Assembly (NCBI GenBank): GCA_002474345.1
Contig: DKQD01000025.1
Coordinates: 3,800-15,480, forward strand
DNA: 11,681 nucleotides
Direction: 5' to 3'
DNA from: Bacteriovoracaceae bacterium UBA7317
GTDB lineage: Bacteria > Bdellovibrionota > Bacteriovoracia > Bacteriovoracales > Bacteriovoracaceae
Shown here: in pieces, positions 6,937 through 11,681 of the stretch
Position numbering within the stretch: the stretch's first letter is position 1
Layout: the number at the start of each line of letters is the position of its first letter
Program-made: the position numbers and the translations under genes
Notes under the pieces: model-generated
Told to the model about the DNA's origin: nothing
The model's database searches: none
Seen by the model: only the letters and a program-made list of their open reading frames with translations

Positions 6937-7401
6937 ATGTTAAAGCTAAACAATCTAAGTAGCCCCAAGGGCACACACAAAAATATTAAAAGAATTGGTA
7001 GAGGACAAGGTTCAGGTACTGGCACTCAAGCAGGAAAAGGACATAAAGGTCAAAAAGCCAGAGCTGGCGGCGGAGTTAGACCTGGATTTGAAGGTGGCGG
7101 AGTTGCTCTTTACATGAAACTACCTAAGAGAGGTTTTAAGAACGCTCCTTTCAAAAAAGAATATGCTGTTTTAAACCTTTCCCAAATAGATAGAGCTTTC
7201 ACAGAAGGTGAAGTTACAAGAGAGATGATTATCTCTAAGGGCCTTTTGAAAGGAGAACTGAGAAGACTCCCAATTAAAATTTTAGGTATGGGAAACATAA
7301 CTAAAAGTTTAGTCTTTAAAGGCATAGAAAAGTTTTCCAATTCTGCAAAGGAAGCAATTGCCAAAGTTGGTGGAACTATAGAAGATATTAAGAAAGCTTA
7401 A
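6937..7401 (+). CDS. rplO: 50S ribosomal protein L15
   Basis: A 154-residue L15, a late assembly protein threading deep into 23S rRNA. The glycine-rich N-terminal extension is characteristic (RIGRGQGSGTGTQAGKGHKGQ, residues 19-39, and ARAGGGVRPGFEGGG), followed by KLPKRGF at 62-68. The globular C-terminal part has LNLSQIDRAF, KILGMGNITKSLVFKG and FSNSAKEAIAKVGG. It is preceded by GGTAGG eight bases from the ATG and followed by secY, as in almost all bacteria. Slightly longer than E. coli L15 (144). Confidence 0.97.
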   Translation: MLKLNNLSSPKGTHKNIKRIGRGQGSGTGTQAGKGHKGQKARAGGGVRPGFEGGGVALYMKLPKRGFKNAPFKKEYAVLNLSQIDRAFTEGEVTREMIISKGLLKGELRRLPIKILGMGNITKSLVFKGIEKFSNSAKEAIAKVGGTIEDIKKA

Positions 7402-7414
7402 TATTAAAAGAGAA

Positions 7415-7421
7415 AGGAAGG
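7415..7421 (+). promoter_or_regulatory. Ribosome binding site that decides the secY start
   Basis: AGGAAGG ends six bases before ATG at 7428. In-frame TTG (7422) and GTG (7425) codons precede that ATG but touch or nearly touch the ribosome binding site, so they are unlikely starts. Confidence 0.75.
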
Positions 7422-7427
7422 TTGGTG

Positions 7428-8735
7428 ATGGCTTTAGCGCAAGGAAAGCTTGAAGAGCTTAAGAAGAAGATATTATTTACATTCCTTCTGTTGATAGTAT
7501 TTAGAATGGCGGCTCAGGTCCCAGTGCCAGGTGTAGATGCAACAGCCTTAAAAAGTTATTTTAGTGAAGGTGGCGCAGGCATCTTTGATTTGATTAACAC
7601 ATTCAGTGGTGGTGCATTTAAAAGATTCTCTGTTTTAGCTTTGGGTATAATGCCATATATTACTACTTCTATTATATTCAGCCTCCTTGGAGAAGTAGTC
7701 CCTCAAATTCAAGAGTTACAAGAAGATAGTGAAGGTCATAAAAAAATTCAAAAATGGACACGTTATGCAACTGTAATTTTGTGTTGTGTTCAAGGGTATG
7801 GAATGGCTGCAATGTTCGAAAGCCTAAAAAGCCCAGCAGGAATGCCGATCATTCCTGAACCCGGAATGTTATTTAGGCTTACTACTATGATTACTCTAGC
7901 TGCTGGCACGATGTTTCTTATGTGGCTAGGTGAGAGAATAACGGAGTACGGCTTAGAAAATGGTGTTTCATTAATTATTTTCGCTGGTATCGCAGTTGCA
8001 TTACCTTCTGAACTTATTCAAAAAATGGACTTATACCGTAGTGGGGAACTTAAGGGAATAGAGTTAATGATGATTGTTTTCGTCATTTTTGCTTCCTTCT
8101 ATGTGGTTGCTTTTATAGAAAGGTCCTTTAGGAGTGTTCCTGTTCAATATGCCAAAAAGGTGATTCATAATCGTGTATATGGTGGGACCCAAACATTACC
8201 AGTTAGAGTGGATACAGGCGGTGTTATGCCTCCAATTTTAGCGTCATCCCTACTTGCTGCACCAGCGACGTTCGCAAACTTTATTACAGATGAAAGGATT
8301 AAACCTTACATAAGCTCCATTGTTGATTCGTTACAGCCAGGGAGATTACTTTTTAACTTATTTTTTGCAGCTTTAATTGTATATATGGCTTATTTTTATG
8401 CACCTATACAATTCAAAACTAAAAAAGTTTCTGAGATGTTGCAAAAAAACAACGCCTTTATTCCCGGTGTAAGACCTGGTGCTAAAACCAAAGAGTTTTT
8501 AGATTTCATACTAAATAGGTTAACCTTCTTCGGTGCTTTATTTTTAGTCGTGATTTGTATCTTCCCTTCTATGATAACAGGCCAAGCCACTAACTTCGGT
8601 GGAACAGCAATGCTTATCTTGGTAAGTGTTTCTATTAGGGTAATGATGAATGTCCAGTCATTCTTGTATGCGGATAAACTTGAATCAGCTTATAAGTCTA
8701 AAGGTAAATACAACGGCACAAAAAGAAGGTTTTAA
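7428..8735 (+). CDS. secY: Protein translocase channel subunit SecY
   Basis: A 435-residue, ten-helix inner-membrane channel that with SecE and SecG moves unfolded proteins out of the cytoplasm. Hydrophobic stretches lie at about 15-33, 74-92, 113-131, 149-168, 179-198, 212-231, 263-285, 307-328, 364-383 and 390-408. The plug region follows TM1 (GIFDLINTFSGGAF, 51-64). The SecA/ribosome contact loops are visible: YGGTQTLPVRVD (C4, 251-262) and FIPGVRPG (C5, 344-351) with the key arginine R349. The first half keeps ALGIMPYITTSII. The usual GIGNG before TM5 reads GLENG (E177). Start chosen at ATG 7428 for its ribosome binding site. Three bases separate it from adk. Confidence 0.98.
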   Translation: MALAQGKLEELKKKILFTFLLLIVFRMAAQVPVPGVDATALKSYFSEGGAGIFDLINTFSGGAFKRFSVLALGIMPYITTSIIFSLLGEVVPQIQELQEDSEGHKKIQKWTRYATVILCCVQGYGMAAMFESLKSPAGMPIIPEPGMLFRLTTMITLAAGTMFLMWLGERITEYGLENGVSLIIFAGIAVALPSELIQKMDLYRSGELKGIELMMIVFVIFASFYVVAFIERSFRSVPVQYAKKVIHNRVYGGTQTLPVRVDTGGVMPPILASSLLAAPATFANFITDERIKPYISSIVDSLQPGRLLFNLFFAALIVYMAYFYAPIQFKTKKVSEMLQKNNAFIPGVRPGAKTKEFLDFILNRLTFFGALFLVVICIFPSMITGQATNFGGTAMLILVSVSIRVMMNVQSFLYADKLESAYKSKGKYNGTKRRF

Positions 8736-8738
8736 CTT

Positions 8739-9374
8739 ATGCATTTGGTATTTTTGGGCGCTCCGGGGTCTGGGAAAGGCACTCAAGCGTCACTTTTGGT
8801 AAAAGAACTAGGTTATTCTCACGTTTCTACGGGGGATCTCCTAAGAAATGAGATAAAAAAAGGTAGTACTCTAGGTAATAAAGTTTCAGATGTAATTAAA
8901 TCTGGAAAACTTGTAGATGACTCCCTTGTGCTTGAACTACTCAAAGCAAATTGTGATTTATCAAACAATAAGTACATTTTTGATGGGTTTCCTAGAAATA
9001 TTGAGCAGGCTAAAGCCTTAGAGAGTGAAATTTTATCATCGCACTTTAGCCGTGCAATTTACTTTGAGCTTGATCTTGGAGTGCTTAAAGAGCGTTTGAT
9101 AAATCGGCGTATGTGTAAAGACTGTGGTGACATTTATAACCTAATTTCAAAAAGCCCTTCGGTTCCAGGGAAATGTGACTCCTGTGGCTCAAGTAATCTT
9201 TACCAGAGAGATGATGATAAAGAAGAGACTGTAGGTAAAAGATTAGATGTTTTTAAAGAAACTATAGACCCAGTTCTTGAATTTTATAAAGAAACAGACA
9301 GACTTTTTGTTGTTGATGCGTCGCATGAGTCAGCTTCAGTCTTTAAAGCGATTGAGAAGGCAGTTAAGCCTTAA
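8739..9374 (+). CDS. adk: Adenylate kinase, zinc-lid type
   Basis: A 211-residue cytosolic adenylate kinase (ATP + AMP to 2 ADP). The P-loop GAPGSGKGT is at 7-15, STGDLLR with the AMP-binding arginine R36 at 30-36, and DGFPR at 82-86. NRRMC leads into the long lid, which carries four cysteines C126, C129, C146 and C149 in a CxxC...CxxC arrangement, predicting structural zinc. RDDDKEETVGKRL (157-169) supplies the catalytic arginines, with the common first arginine of VRKRL replaced by glycine. The start is three bases after secY; its weak ribosome binding site AGAAGG lies inside secY, suggesting coupling. The map gene, often next, is missing. Confidence 0.97.
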   Translation: MHLVFLGAPGSGKGTQASLLVKELGYSHVSTGDLLRNEIKKGSTLGNKVSDVIKSGKLVDDSLVLELLKANCDLSNNKYIFDGFPRNIEQAKALESEILSSHFSRAIYFELDLGVLKERLINRRMCKDCGDIYNLISKSPSVPGKCDSCGSSNLYQRDDDKEETVGKRLDVFKETIDPVLEFYKETDRLFVVDASHESASVFKAIEKAVKP

Positions 9375-9382
9375 AAAAATTG

Positions 9383-9443
9383 GTTTTAAAAGATTTAACA
9401 CTTGCATTATTACAAGTGCTTATATATTAAATCAATCTAAAAC
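9383..9443 (+). promoter_or_regulatory. Nested inverted repeats in the infA leader
   Basis: Three nested complementary pairs fill the gap before infA. They are GTTTTA (9383-9388) with TAAAAC (9438-9443), GATTTAA (9392-9398) with TTAAATC (9427-9433), and CACTTG (9399-9404) with CAAGTG (9413-9418). The loop is eight bases, with an eight-base bulge on the right and a small internal loop. The structure ends just before the infA ribosome binding site. No U-run follows, so it is not a plain terminator. It may be an operator, an RNA processing site or a leader structure; AT-richness makes some of this pairing possible by chance. Confidence 0.4.
9402..9428 (+). promoter_or_regulatory. Candidate promoter for infA and the alpha genes
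   Basis: TTGCAT at 9402-9407 could act as a -35 and TATATT at 9423-9428 (five of six to TATAAT) as a -10, with a short 15-base spacer. TATTAA at 9425-9430 would give 17. The spot lies in one of only two large gaps of the cluster, and infA has its own promoters in E. coli. The hexamers are weak and the region is AT-rich, so this is a suggestion only. Confidence 0.25.
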
Positions 9444-9460
9444 TTATAGGTAGACTTATA

Positions 9461-9688
9461 ATGGGCAACTCGAAAGATATTATAGAGGTAGAGGGGGAAG
9501 TTACAGAACTACTTCCTAATACTAAATTCAAGGTTAAATTACCAAATGGTAAGGATATTATAGCTCATATATCTGGAAAGATGAGAATGCACTTTATAAA
9601 AATACTTCCTGGTGACAAGGTATTAGTAGAAATTAGTCGTTATGATTTAAGCAAGGGAAGAATAACGTATAGAAGTAAAGGTAGATAA
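9461..9688 (+). CDS. infA: Translation initiation factor IF-1
   Basis: A 75-residue S1/OB-fold protein that binds the 30S A site during initiation and assists IF2 and IF3. The core is unmistakable: [19 protein letters not shown], then [20 protein letters not shown], then [10 protein letters not shown] near the end, all as in E. coli IF1 with a slightly longer, charged N-terminus (MGNSKDII). The ribosome binding site is weak (ATAGG, about ten bases from the ATG) compared with its neighbours, and the gene follows the 86-base structured gap. Two bases separate it from rpmJ. Confidence 0.97.
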   Translation: MGNSKDIIEVEGEVTELLPNTKFKVKLPNGKDIIAHISGKMRMHFIKILPGDKVLVEISRYDLSKGRITYRSKGR

Positions 9689-9690
9689 AA

Positions 9691-9807
9691 ATGAAAGTAA
9701 GAGCAAGCGTCAAGCCAATCTGTAAAGATTGTAAAGTCGTAAAAAGAAAAAATGTGATTAGAGTAGTTTGTAAAACAAGTCCAAAACATAAGCAGAGACA
9801 AGGTTAA
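9691..9807 (+). CDS. rpmJ: 50S ribosomal protein L36, zinc-binding type
   Basis: A 38-residue protein from ATG at 9691 to TAA at 9805-9807. [15 protein letters not shown] is the classic opening and PKHKQRQG the classic end. L36 is a small zinc-ribbon protein of the large subunit. The zinc ligands C11, C14, C27 and H33 are all present, so this is the zinc-containing form. The last interval, C27 to H33, holds five residues (KTSPK) instead of the usual four, making the protein one residue longer than the common 37. It begins two bases after infA and is likely translated by coupling. Confidence 0.95.
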   Translation: MKVRASVKPICKDCKVVKRKNVIRVVCKTSPKHKQRQG

Positions 9808-9832
9808 TTAGTTCGTCCTGAGGAGATAAAAA

Positions 9833-10219
9833 ATGGCTCGAATTCTTGGTGTTGATATTCCTCGAAATAAAATCATGGAGATCGCAATTCAATCACTATA
9901 TGGTGTAGGTCCCTCTATAGCTAAAGAAGTGTTAGTTAAGGCTCAAATTGATTTGAAGAAATCCTCAAATGATTTGACTGAGGAAGAAGTTCAACGCATT
10001 AGAAAGTTTCTTGAAGAAGATTATACGGTAGAAGGTGACTTAAGAAGAGAAGTTGGTTTAAACATTAAAAGGCTTAAGGACTTAGGTTGCTATAGAGGAA
10101 TCAGACACAGAAGAGGACTGCCCGTAAGAGGCCAAAGGACTTCCACGAATGCTAGAACACGTAAAGGTCCTGCTGTTGCTATCGCTGGTAAAAAATCAAT
10201 TAAACAAATGAAGGGCTAG
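9833..10219 (+). CDS. rpsM: 30S ribosomal protein S13
   Basis: A 128-residue S13, which sits in the 30S head, contacts P-site tRNA through its basic tail and makes bridges B1a/B1b with L5 and the large subunit. [20 protein letters not shown] and [13 protein letters not shown] (helix-two-turn-helix region) are typical. The [21 protein letters not shown] core (about 97-117, quoted in part) is the family signature, with serine where lysine is more common after QRT. The long basic tail ends in IKQMKG. GAGGAG just upstream supports the start. It precedes rpsK in the canonical alpha order. Confidence 0.97.
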   Translation: MARILGVDIPRNKIMEIAIQSLYGVGPSIAKEVLVKAQIDLKKSSNDLTEEEVQRIRKFLEEDYTVEGDLRREVGLNIKRLKDLGCYRGIRHRRGLPVRGQRTSTNARTRKGPAVAIAGKKSIKQMKG

Positions 10220-10254
10220 TTTTTATAATTAGTGACGTTGATTAGGAAAAATTC

Positions 10255-10638
10255 ATGGCAAAAAAAGTAAGTAAGAAAAAAGTTAAGAAGAATATAACAC
10301 ATGGTATATGCCATATTCAGGCTTCTTTTAATAACACTATTGTAACTTTCACTGATCCAGCAGGAAAAGCTATAGCTTGGGCTAGTGCTGGACAGTTAGG
10401 CTTTCGTGGATCTAAAAAGTCTACTCCATTTGCTGCTCAAATGGCTTCCTCAGAAGCTGCTAAAAAGGCTGTAGAGCATGGTCTAAGCAGTGTAGAGGTT
10501 AGAGTAAAAGGACCAGGCGCAGGGCGTGAGAACGCTATTAGAGCCCTTATAGGTCTAGGTATTAAAATAACTTCAGTTGCTGATAAGAGTCCTATTCCCC
10601 ATAATGGTTGCCGGGCTCCAAAAAGAAGAAGGGTTTAG
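10255..10638 (+). CDS. rpsK: 30S ribosomal protein S11
   Basis: A 127-residue S11, a platform protein near the anti-Shine-Dalgarno and E site. After a lysine-rich start, [21 protein letters not shown] and [20 protein letters not shown] are diagnostic, followed by [17 protein letters not shown] and the terminal [16 protein letters not shown]. The HNG site is the one known for isoaspartate formation in E. coli S11. The usual CRPPKRRRV reads [13 protein letters not shown] upstream is a modest ribosome binding site. The next gene expected in many bacteria, rpsD, is missing; a 107-base gap leads to rpoA instead. Confidence 0.98.
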   Translation: MAKKVSKKKVKKNITHGICHIQASFNNTIVTFTDPAGKAIAWASAGQLGFRGSKKSTPFAAQMASSEAAKKAVEHGLSSVEVRVKGPGAGRENAIRALIGLGIKITSVADKSPIPHNGCRAPKRRRV

Positions 10639-10667
10639 GAATACTGCATAAAAAAACTACTTTTCTT

Positions 10668-10695
10668 TTGAGCATGCTCCATTATAGTATTTAAT
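10668..10695 (+). promoter_or_regulatory. Candidate promoter before rpoA
   Basis: TTGAGC at 10668-10673 and TTTAAT at 10690-10695 (five of six to TATAAT) are separated by 16 bases inside the largest gap of the window. A second -10-like hexamer, TATAGT, is at 10683-10688. An own promoter for rpoA is plausible given the gap, but the -35 is poor and AT-rich DNA throws up such hexamers often. Confidence 0.25.
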
Positions 10696-10714
10696 CGTAT
10701 GTAGAATGGAATGC
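10672..10714 (+). promoter_or_regulatory. Imperfect inverted repeat before rpoA
   Basis: GCAT (10672-10675) plus TCCATT (10678-10683) can pair with AATGGA (10705-10710) plus ATGC (10711-10714). This gives ten pairs with a two-base bulge and a 21-base loop. The loop contains the -10-like hexamers, so both readings cannot be used at once in the same way. The rest of the gap (10639-10745) shows no small open reading frame of note and no recognisable rpsD remnant. Confidence 0.25.
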
Positions 10715-10745
10715 CCTTAAGTACTTAGTATCCTTGGAGAATGAT

Positions 10746-11681
10746 ATGAATAGATTTGTCGCCAAAAACTGGACGAGCATGATTAGACCTGTTGCGCTAG
10801 AGGTCGATATAGACTCAGCAAAAAGTAACTATGGAAAGTTTGTTGCTAAACCTCTTGAAAGAGGCTACGGCCAGACTTTGGGCAACTCTTTGCGTAGAGC
10901 TTTGTTGTCATCCCTACAAGGAGCGGGCATCGTCGCCATACGTGTAGAAGGTGTGACCCATGAATTTGGCACTATAAATAATGTTAAAGAAGAAGTTTCT
11001 GAAATTATCCTTAACTTGAAGGAAGTTAGGTTTAAGTTGACAGGAAATGAAGAAGTAAACCTTGTACTTGAAAAAAATGAAGAGGGTGTTGTTAAAGCTA
11101 GCGATATAGCTGAGGTTAATAATGTTCAAATCTTGAATAAAGAACATGTTATTGCCAATATTTCTTCAGGTGGATCTTTACGAATAGAGATAAAGGTAGC
11201 TCGTGGAAAAGGTTATGTTACCGCCTCAGAAAATCAAGAGAAGTACGAATTGCCTGTTGGCTGGATTTTTATAGACACTTTATTTTCTCCTATTCATAGA
11301 GTTAACTATACTGTTACCAACAGTCGTGTAGGTAAAAGAACAGATTTTGATAAGTTAACTTTAGAGGTTTGGACTAACTCAGGTATTGAGCCATCAGATG
11401 CTGTAGCATATTCCGCTAAAATCTTGAGAGATCAACTTGCAGTCTTCCTCAACTTTGAAGACGAAGAAGAGGTTCATCGCATAGAGTCTAAAGTTTCTCA
11501 GTCGGCACCAGTAACTAATAATGCACTTTTGAAGCCAGTATCAGAACTTGAGTTATCTGTTAGGTCCGCAAATTGTCTTCAAAACGCTAATATAAAATAT
11601 ATCTACGAGTTAGTTTCAAAAACAGAAGGTGAAATGCTCAGGACAAAAAACTTTGGTAGGAAATCTCTCAATGAAATAAAA
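10746..11681 (+). CDS. rpoA: DNA-directed RNA polymerase subunit alpha (partial, 3' end cut)
   Basis: 312 codons are open to the window edge with no stop; roughly the last 15-25 residues are missing. The N-terminal dimerisation and assembly domain (about 1-235) shows [20 protein letters not shown] (37-56), VTHEF and the [16 protein letters not shown] stretch. An acidic linker (236-261, [12 protein letters not shown]) leads to the C-terminal domain. There [13 protein letters not shown] (266-278) carries the conserved arginine (E. coli R265) that binds UP-element DNA and contacts activators, followed by [15 protein letters not shown] at 10736-10739 supports ATG 10746; the ATG at 10741 reads into a stop at once. 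Confidence 0.97.
   Translation, partial: MNRFVAKNWTSMIRPVALEVDIDSAKSNYGKFVAKPLERGYGQTLGNSLRRALLSSLQGAGIVAIRVEGVTHEFGTINNVKEEVSEIILNLKEVRFKLTGNEEVNLVLEKNEEGVVKASDIAEVNNVQILNKEHVIANISSGGSLRIEIKVARGKGYVTASENQEKYELPVGWIFIDTLFSPIHRVNYTVTNSRVGKRTDFDKLTLEVWTNSGIEPSDAVAYSAKILRDQLAVFLNFEDEEEVHRIESKVSQSAPVTNNALLKPVSELELSVRSANCLQNANIKYIYELVSKTEGEMLRTKNFGRKSLNEIK

Noticed and set aside
6401..6976. 191-codon open frame on the minus strand across rpsE, rpmD and the start of rplO
   Set aside because: It is fully antisense to three well-supported ribosomal genes, has no recognisable domain, and crosses gene boundaries. AT-rich coding DNA with few antisense stops explains it.
7422..7427. TTG and GTG codons in frame ahead of secY as alternative starts
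   Set aside because: They touch or nearly touch the ribosome binding site AGGAAGG, whereas ATG at 7428 has proper spacing.
10670..10679. GAGCATGCTC perfect palindrome before rpoA
   Set aside because: With no room for a loop it can fold only into a three-pair stem, and a single ten-base palindrome is expected by chance at this scale. Operator function is not supported.
10718..10727. TAAGTACTTA perfect palindrome before rpoA
   Set aside because: Short, AT-rich and single copy; no second site or known operator pattern.
10914..11147. 77-codon minus-strand frame opposite rpoA
   Set aside because: It lies wholly within the alpha subunit coding region and its translation is low-complexity hydrophobic and aromatic.
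1..11681. A hidden novel system, mobile element, CRISPR array or RNA gene within the cluster
   Set aside because: The genes are packed with almost no free space, all are universal families in near-canonical order, and no repeats, integrase-like genes, tRNA or array-like spacing are visible.

Overview
The window is one unbroken, plus-strand run of translation genes: the bacterial S10-spc-alpha ribosomal protein cluster, from the last codons of rplD to most of rpoA. The DNA is AT-rich, almost every gene has a purine-rich Shine-Dalgarno sequence, and the proteins are bacterial with free-standing subunits. SecY, adenylate kinase with a four-cysteine lid, IF1 and zinc-type L36 sit in the order secY-adk-infA-rpmJ. 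This fits a low-GC Gram-negative bacterium, perhaps of the Bdellovibrionota or another former deltaproteobacterial lineage. That placement is inference from gene order and residue flavour only.

Layout: 1-3474 is the S10-type part (rplD end, rplW, rplB, rpsS, rplV, rpsC, rplP, rpmC, rpsQ). 3501-8735 is the spc-type part (rplN, rplX, rplE, rpsH, rplF, rplR, rpsE, rpmD, rplO, secY), followed by adk (8739-9374). 9461-11681 is the infA/alpha-type part (infA, rpmJ, rpsM, rpsK, rpoA partial). Most gaps are 2-40 bases, consistent with one or a few long transcripts and with translational coupling. Only two gaps are larger: 86 bases before infA and 107 bases before rpoA. Both hold inverted repeats and promoter-like hexamers, so they are the best candidates for internal control points. 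A small perfect hairpin also marks the rpsQ-rplN junction, where the classical S10 and spc operons are divided.

Together the genes supply about half of the large-subunit core (L2, L4, L5, L6, L14, L15, L16, L18, L22, L23, L24, L29, L30, L36), seven small-subunit proteins of the head, neck and platform (S3, S5, S8, S11, S13, S17, S19), initiation factor 1, the SecY protein-export channel, adenylate kinase and the RNA polymerase alpha subunit.

No novel gene system is visible: every plus-strand gene belongs to a known universal family. The points worth a second look are small ones. rpsN (S14) is missing between rplE and rpsH, rpsD (S4) between rpsK and rpoA, and map near adk. There is a nested dyad before infA, an extra residue in the L36 zinc site, and unusual substitutions at conserved positions in S19, L5 and SecY.
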